The notes beneath the pieces are model-generated. The model ran no database searches and was not told where the DNA came from. It saw nothing but the letters and a program-made list of their open reading frames with translations. Below are positions 5,801 to 8,344 of a stretch of DNA of 8,344 nt, piece by piece. The DNA is taken from positions 1 to 8,344 of the forward strand of contig CAIPNT010000107.1 of the NCBI GenBank assembly GCA_903866485.1, given 5' to 3'. The stretch comes from an uncultured Micrococcales bacterium (lineage in GTDB: Bacteria > Actinomycetota > Actinomycetes > Actinomycetales > Microbacteriaceae). Positions within the stretch are counted from its first letter, which is position 1. Every line of letters begins with the position of its first letter. Position numbers and translations under genes: made by a program.

Positions 5801-8344
5801 TCGGGGTTGGCGCCGGAGGGGTCACCGCTGCGGTAGCGGCCAGCTTACTCACCGCGCTAGCCAACGCGGCGAGCTCGTTTGCAGTGTCTACAGCGGAGCC
5901 GGCCGAGGCATCTAGGTAGGCGTTCATCAACGCGACCTCGGTTGGTGTGTCAATGATGGCTAGGCCAAGCGTTGCGAATTCGCTGGCGTTCAACGAACCG
6001 GCCGCAGCTCCCCCCGCCGTTCCATCGGCCAACACCGCAACCTTGTTATAGGCGTTTACTACTGCCTGAACCTCGACGGCGGTGTCTTTCGCGGTGCCGG
6101 GCAGTGAAGCGATGAGCGAGTTGACGGCGTCGATGTTCAGTGAACTGACTCCGGTGACCGTGGCATCTGAATAGATGCTGGTCGTAAGTGCGGTCTGGGT
6201 GCCGGTGTAGGCGATGATGGCAGCCAGAGCGTTGTCTCGAACGGCGACGGCGTTGGCTGCGGTGACCAATGCGTTGAGTTTAGCTATGGTGTCGACACCG
6301 GTGCCATTGTCAGCGGTCGCTGCAATCTGGTTCAGCATCGCTGCCATGTTGCCGCCGTTCGGCGCAGTGGTCACGCCGGTCACACCAACGAGGTTGAACT
6401 CGGCAACGCTAACTGCTATGCCGGTGCCACCCGCAGCTAGTGCGTCGATCTTGGCGATCACAGCGAGATAAGCCTGAACCTCGGCGAGCGTGTCGACGGT
6501 TGCTATTGCGTTGCCGTCGATTGCCGAATTGAATAGTGTCGCGGTTGCCGCTGCGGTGCCCGAAACGGTGGCGATGCCGAGTGCGTTTAGATCAGTGACG
6601 GTCACGAAAGTTCCGCCATCCAAGGCACCATTTGCCTGGGCAATGATGTGGTTGACCGCATCCACGATGGCCTGAATCTGAGCTGCCGTAGCGCGAGAGC
6701 CGGCCGGTAGCGCGGCAATGAAGCCGTTGACCATCGACAGATTCGCCGAGGTTACTCCGGTTATACCCGCAGCCGAATAGTCGGTGACTGCAGGGGCGGT
6801 CTGGGATCCGGTGTAGCCGGCGATGGTGGCTAACGATGCTTGGCCCGCAATTGCCGCATTGGCGATCGCCTGAATCTTGGCAACGCTATCTACGCCGGTG
6901 CCATCGTTTGCTGATGCTGCCAAGCCGGCAAGGATAGCGGCGATGTTGCCACCGTTAGGGCTGGTGGTCACACCGGTAATACCAAGGGCCGCGAGGTCGG
7001 TGGCGGTCAGGGTTGGGTTAGGCAGTGCCGCCGGCGGAGTAACCGCGGCGAGAGCCAAAAGTTTGTCAATGAGGGCCACATAGGTGGCGCGCTCGGCGAT
7101 TGTGTCGACAGCTGCGAAACCATCCCCGGCAATCAGTTGATTGAAGAGTGAGCGTTCAACCGCGGTGTCGATAGTGGTCAAGCCGAGGGCGGCAAAGTCG
7201 GCTGCGGTCAATGTGCCGGCAATGGTTGTCGAACCGTTCGCGGTGGTCTTTACCTTATTGATTGCATCCACAAAGGCCTGAACCTCGACTGCGGTGTCGG
7301 TGGCCGTTGAAGATGCCGGGCCGATTAGCTCATTGATCGAGGCGAGGTTCGCAGTGTCGACGCCGGTCACGCCTGCTGCCGCATAGTCGGTAACAGCCGG
7401 GGCCGGTGTGACCGAGCCAACGGCGTTGTCGTAAGCACTGATGACTGCCATGGCGGCTCCGGCACGAGCGTTGGTTTCTGCCTGCGCGGCAAGGGCTAGA
7501 AGTTCGGCCTGGGTGTCAACTGCGGCGACGTTGCCGGCGCTAGCAACCAGTGCCTGCATCGAAGCAATGTTCGCCGAGGTGATTGTGGTGAGCCCTAGGG
7601 CCGCCGCATCGGAAACAGTCATAGTGGCACTTAGTGGAATCACGTGAGTGACAGCGGTGGTTAGCGCGGCTAGTTCGGCGGCGGTGTCTAGTGCGGTGAA
7701 GAAGGTGTTGTCGGCAACATCGTTAGCCAACTTGGCCTGGTCGGTGGTCAAGGTCTGACCGAGCAACGCCCACTCGGCAACCGAGAGCTCGGCGGCATTG
7801 CCGACTGCAACGTTGTTCACACCGTCGGCCAAAGCAGCCAACTTGTTGAAGGCGTTGACGATTGCCTGGATGTTGACGATGGTTCCCTTGGCGCTCGAAG
7901 GTAAGGCAGCCATGATGCTGTTCAGCGCCGCTAGGTTTGCGCCGGTGGGCACGTTGGTGATTCCGGCATCCGTGAAGTCGGCGGCAGTTGGCGCGGCCTG
8001 ACCGTTGGCACCGGTGTAGGCGGCGATGGTCGCAATGGCGGCTGCGGCACCGCTCGGGGTAGCACTCGCGGTGTTTGAGGTAGCGCTCGCACCGGCCGAG
8101 TTAACCGCACGAATCTGCACCGAGTAGGAGGTTCCGTTGACCAAACCAAGGATGTCGAAAGTTTGAGTTGCTGAGTTAACGCGCCAACTGGAGGTAATCC
8201 AGGTAACACCGTTCAGGCTGTACTGATAGGTGTTGATCGGTGCGCCACCGTCATCTAGTGGAGCGATGAAAGTCACGGTAATCAGGTTGCGGCCGGCGGC
8301 TACCGTGATCCCCGGAGGGCCAGGAACTGTCGCTGCCGGCATGG
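2889..8344 (-). CDS. Giant repeat-rich surface protein with FN3 domains and a C-terminal OmpA-like domain (5' end outside window)
   Basis: The frame is open from the window edge to TAA at 2889-2891. The 1817 residues counted here begin at the Met coded at 8340-8342, which is probably internal because it falls just before an FN3 domain and no signal peptide is visible. Domain order: FN3 (about 4-95); a long Ala-rich repeat region (101-1446); three FN3-like beta domains (about 1451-1545, 1546-1628, 1629-1705); an OmpA-like domain (about 1706-1817). The repeats contain no cysteine and almost no tryptophan (only W191). The only two cysteines, C1670 and C1677 in the last FN3-like domain, could form a disulfide, consistent with export. 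There is no LPxTG motif and no C-terminal membrane helix, so attachment would be non-covalent, through the OmpA-like domain to peptidoglycan. An adhesin or cell-surface stalk role is inferred; I do not recognise a named protein. Confidence 0.93.
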   Translation of the reverse strand, partial: MPAATVPGPPGITVAAGRNLITVTFIAPLDDGGAPINTYQYSLNGVTWITSSWRVNSATQTFDILGLVNGTSYSVQIRAVNSAGASATSNTASATPSGAAAAIATIAAYTGANGQAAPTAADFTDAGITNVPTGANLAALNSIMAALPSSAKGTIVNIQAIVNAFNKLAALADGVNNVAVGNAAELSVAEWALLGQTLTTDQAKLANDVADNTFFTALDTAAELAALTTAVTHVIPLSATMTVSDAAALGLTTITSANIASMQALVASAGNVAAVDTQAELLALAAQAETNARAGAAMAVISAYDNAVGSVTPAPAVTDYAAAGVTGVDTANLASINELIGPASSTATDTAVEVQAFVDAINKVKTTANGSTTIAGTLTAADFAALGLTTIDTAVERSLFNQLIAGDGFAAVDTIAERATYVALIDKLLALAAVTPPAALPNPTLTATDLAALGITGVTTSPNGGNIAAILAGLAASANDGTGVDSVAKIQAIANAAIAGQASLATIAGYTGSQTAPAVTDYSAAGITGVTSANLSMVNGFIAALPAGSRATAAQIQAIVDAVNHIIAQANGALDGGTFVTVTDLNALGIATVSGTAAATATLFNSAIDGNAIATVDTLAEVQAYLAVIAKIDALAAGGTGIAVSVAEFNLVGVTGVTTAPNGGNMAAMLNQIAATADNGTGVDTIAKLNALVTAANAVAVRDNALAAIIAYTGTQTALTTSIYSDATVTGVSSLNIDAVNSLIASLPGTAKDTAVEVQAVVNAYNKVAVLADGTAGGAAAGSLNASEFATLGLAIIDTPTEVALMNAYLDASAGSAVDTANELAALASAVSKLAATAAVTPPAPTPNPALTLADLTALGINGVTADNLATVIAFIAASANDGTGVDTKAKLQALVNAAAAQAIKDAVVAQISLYDGTGTAPTRNNYADAGVTGVDLTNLDIVNSIVAALTPAQSDTAAELQAVVTAANKIIALADGTAGNGSASALTAADTAALGLAGVDSAGELALFNAIIDGSQIGTVDTFAELSELARVVQGIMLLANNGTPSPALTAADFALLGITGLDSSSIVDMARLIATAGAGSSPATNAVDTLAELQAIANAAAAQAAASAALTVITAYDGYNQAPVLSTYATAGITGVNANNLTVVNSYLAALTPAQSDTAAEVQAAVDALTKLAALADAAPNTGAALTSADLVALGMNGLGNNAAKLSLLSSILDSLPFGAVNTPGELANLIDVVNRMVGTALGEVVVPGLTPADFAALGIAGVTDSPNGGNLSVIVAAVAGSGANGAGVDTLAKLTAVVSAAVTDFNTTPTLKAIIDYANSNLNPLPTVIDYNSAGINLVDASTIDAVNAIVDSLTGGDVSSTQKVYQVVYDLFVALGKIVAFVADSSTAPAPTLLDYKAAGLVSIDVNSVAAMNAVIAGLTATDVDSTAKLAALLQKILAAAAPVNQPTSGAVDQTPSTITKVLLNTSPTGALVLKWTGAPTVQIKVVSSTGQTQEYVATQQKAGQLINSLEPGRAYAIILAPFGNTDPSAAQSVAYAVPALTPTAIDVTPVTLNRVQLNWSQQGYAKLYKIVVTPDKGAVQTITTGETKLDVAVLGGRKYEVTVTAVGEGDGTSQPAVIDINPTGAVTSVVATPFAKKKQTLVSWKPFEVKANAKYLVRVDGKQVCAGSLTSCVVPRVLTSKNEVVVTVVGGGATAVDIDDRKLVFEGQVGFVPNTTILEPGASAAVKANAVNLKKAGFTKVVVTGHANPVDGVPLKISEKLANERALVIAAQLRKLLPGVRVVAIGRSVLSPAKAGAAQSIGNIRAEIYGTK
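2892..3227 (-). other. OmpA-like C-terminal domain of the giant protein
   Basis: Residues about 1706-1817 follow the OmpA C-terminal plan: an opening strand with VGFVPNTTIL, a helix ASAAVKANAVNLKKAG, the strand VVVTGHANP, a helix with SEKLANERALVIAAQLRKLL, the strand VRVVAIG, and a closing NIRAEIYG. The family binds peptidoglycan; in characterised members an Asp in GHTD and an Arg in the following helix hold the diaminopimelate of the stem peptide. Here R1770 is kept, but the Asp position reads Asn (N1753 in GHAN) and the loop is about two residues longer. Binding to the wall is therefore likely in general but with altered contacts. Confidence 0.75.
3228..3992 (-). other. Three FN3-like beta domains before the OmpA-like domain
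   Basis: Residues about 1451-1705 form three beta-rich modules with FN3 character. The first has LVLKWTGAPTVQIKV and LEPGRAYAIILAPFG. The second has VQLNWSQQGYAKLYKIVV and LGGRKYEVTVTAVGEGDGTS. The third has LVSWKPFEVKANAKYLVRVD and the protein's only cysteines, C1670 and C1677. The single conserved Trp of the B strand is present in each (W1480, W1564, W1649). They probably act as rigid spacers between the helical repeats and the wall-binding end. Confidence 0.7.
4005..4409 (-). repeat. Super-repeat 7 (shortened, terminal)
   Basis: Residues about 1312-1446. An A-like unit has IIDYANS (Y1320), DYNSAGINLVDASTIDAVNA and the unusual, more aromatic VYQVVYDLFVALGKIVAF. One last unit follows, with LLDYKAAGLVSIDVNSVAAM, NAVIAGL and VDSTAKLAALLQKI. 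There is no B unit. The array stops here and a PTSGAVDQTP linker leads into the FN3-like domains, so this end cap is distinct from the internal copies. Confidence 0.75.
4410..5015 (-). repeat. Super-repeat 6 (A-B-C triad)
   Basis: Residues about 1110-1311. The A unit has ITAYDGYNQAP (Y1118), YATAGITGVNANNLTVVNSY and LTPAQSDTAAEVQA. The B unit has DLVALGMNGLGNNAAKLSLL, SSILDSL and VNTPGELANL. The C unit has DFAALGIAGVTDSPNGGN and GAGVDTLAKLTAV, so the SPNGGN insert reappears after being absent from triads 4 and 5. Confidence 0.8.
5016..5624 (-). repeat. Super-repeat 5 (A-B-C triad)
   Basis: Residues about 907-1109. The A unit has ISLYDGTGTAP (Y915), YADAGVTGV, NLDIVNSIVAALTPAQSDTA and LADGTAG. 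The B unit has DTAALGLAGVDSAGELALFN, AIIDGS and VDTFAELSEL. The C unit has DFALLGITGLDSSSIVDMA and VDTLAELQAIANAAAAQA. The TPAQSDTAAE segment of its A unit is identical in triad 6. Confidence 0.8.
5625..6233 (-). repeat. Super-repeat 4 (A-B-C triad)
   Basis: Residues about 704-906. The A unit has IIAYTGTQTA (Y712), VTGVSSLNIDAVNSLIASLP and DTAVEVQAVVNAYNKV, ending LADGTAGG. The B unit has EFATLGLAIIDTP, LMNAYLDA and VDTANELAAL. The C unit opens with VTPPAPTPNP and has DLTALGINGVTADNLATVIA and NDGTGVDTKAKLQAL. Its C unit has no SPNGGN insert although triads 2 and 3 have it. Confidence 0.8.
6234..6839 (-). repeat. Super-repeat 3 (A-B-C triad)
   Basis: Residues about 502-703. The A unit has IAGYTGSQTAPAVTDY (Y510), AGITGV and NLSMVNGFIAALP. 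The B unit has DLNALGIATV, TLFNSAIDGNAIATVDT and LAEVQAY. The C unit has EFNLVGVTGVTTAPNGGN and DNGTGVDTIAKLNAL. The B-C linker lacks the proline-rich segment seen in triads 2 and 4. Confidence 0.8.
6840..7457 (-). repeat. Super-repeat 2 (A-B-C triad)
   Basis: Residues about 296-501. The A unit has ISAYDN (Y304), DYAAAGVTGV, NLASIN and DTAVEVQAFVDAINKV. The B unit has LTAADFAALGLTTIDTA, SLFNQLIAGDG and VDTIAERATY. The C unit opens with a VTPPAALPNP linker and has DLAALGITGVTTSPNGGN and NDGTGVDSVAKIQAI. The SPNGGN insert is shared with triads 3 and 6, and the proline linker with triad 4. Confidence 0.8.
7458..8042 (-). repeat. Super-repeat 1 (A-B-C triad, most diverged)
   Basis: Residues about 101-295. 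The A unit opens with IAAYTG (Y109) and has DFTDAGITNV, NLAALN and NIQAIVNAFNKL. The B unit is the most diverged of all, with AEWALLGQTLTTDQAKLAND and LDTAAELAAL, and holds the only Trp of the repeat region. The C unit has DAAALGLTTI, NIASMQ and VDTQAELLAL. It is shorter than the others (195 residues to the next landmark Tyr, against 202-206). Confidence 0.75.
8058..8333 (-). other. FN3 domain at the visible N-terminal end of the giant protein
   Basis: Residues about 4-95 are a clear fibronectin type III module: PGPPGITVAAG, then a strand ending in VTFIAPLDDGGAPINTYQYS, the core W48, and the closing ILGLVNGTSYSVQIRAVNSA followed by SNTASATP. The DGGAPI and GTSYSVQIRAVN signatures are common in actinobacterial secreted proteins. 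The domain starts within 12 bases of the window edge, so more domains and the signal peptide should lie further upstream. Confidence 0.85.

Noticed and set aside
3109..7647. Many open frames of 60-160 codons on the plus strand opposite the giant gene
   Set aside because: They recur with the repeat units, have low-complexity Ala/Ser/Pro-rich translations, and match no family. They are the antisense by-product of a biased, repeated coding sequence.
4005..8042. Periodic DNA as a CRISPR array or mobile-element repeat
   Set aside because: The period is about 606 bp, copies are diverged and stay in one open reading frame; there are no short identical repeats with spacers.

Overview
The window looks like chromosomal DNA of an actinobacterium of moderate-to-high G+C, most likely a Microbacteriaceae-type organism. 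Hand counts of sample lines give about 60% G+C in the core genes. The clues are the actinobacterial flavour of the seryl-tRNA synthetase motifs, the GTG start of serS, the general lack of strong Shine-Dalgarno sites, a probable leaderless promoter, and a secreted-type FN3/OmpA-like giant protein. The lineage is an inference; nothing in the window fixes it to genus. Every gene I can support lies on the minus strand, so transcription runs from the high coordinates to the low ones.

From right to left: positions 2889-8344 hold the 3' part (1817 codons visible, 5' end cut by the window edge) of a giant Ala-rich surface-type protein. It has one FN3 domain at the visible start, then a repeat region at about residues 101-1446, three FN3-like beta domains, and a C-terminal OmpA-like domain. 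The repeats have two levels: about 20 units of roughly 60-70 residues are grouped as A-B-C triads that recur every ~202 residues (~606 bp), giving six full triads and a shortened seventh. This is the most unusual content of the window.

After a 63-base gap carrying a perfect DnaA-box 9-mer and a probable leaderless promoter comes a two-gene toxin-antitoxin module: a ribbon-helix-helix antitoxin (2619-2825) and a Doc/Fic-fold toxin (2251-2619) overlapping as TGATG. Its G+C is about 51%, lower than its neighbours, which suggests acquisition by transfer.

Twenty-one bases further on is serS (958-2229), then 20 bases later a Cof-type HAD phosphatase (80-937), then 12 bases later tRNA-Ser(UGA) (1-67, cut by the window edge). 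The synthetase and a cognate tRNA therefore flank a small phosphatase gene in one tight same-strand run. No clear terminator or second promoter is visible between the toxin gene and the tRNA, so the toxin-antitoxin promoter may contribute to serS transcription. No intergenic stretch exceeds 63 bases.
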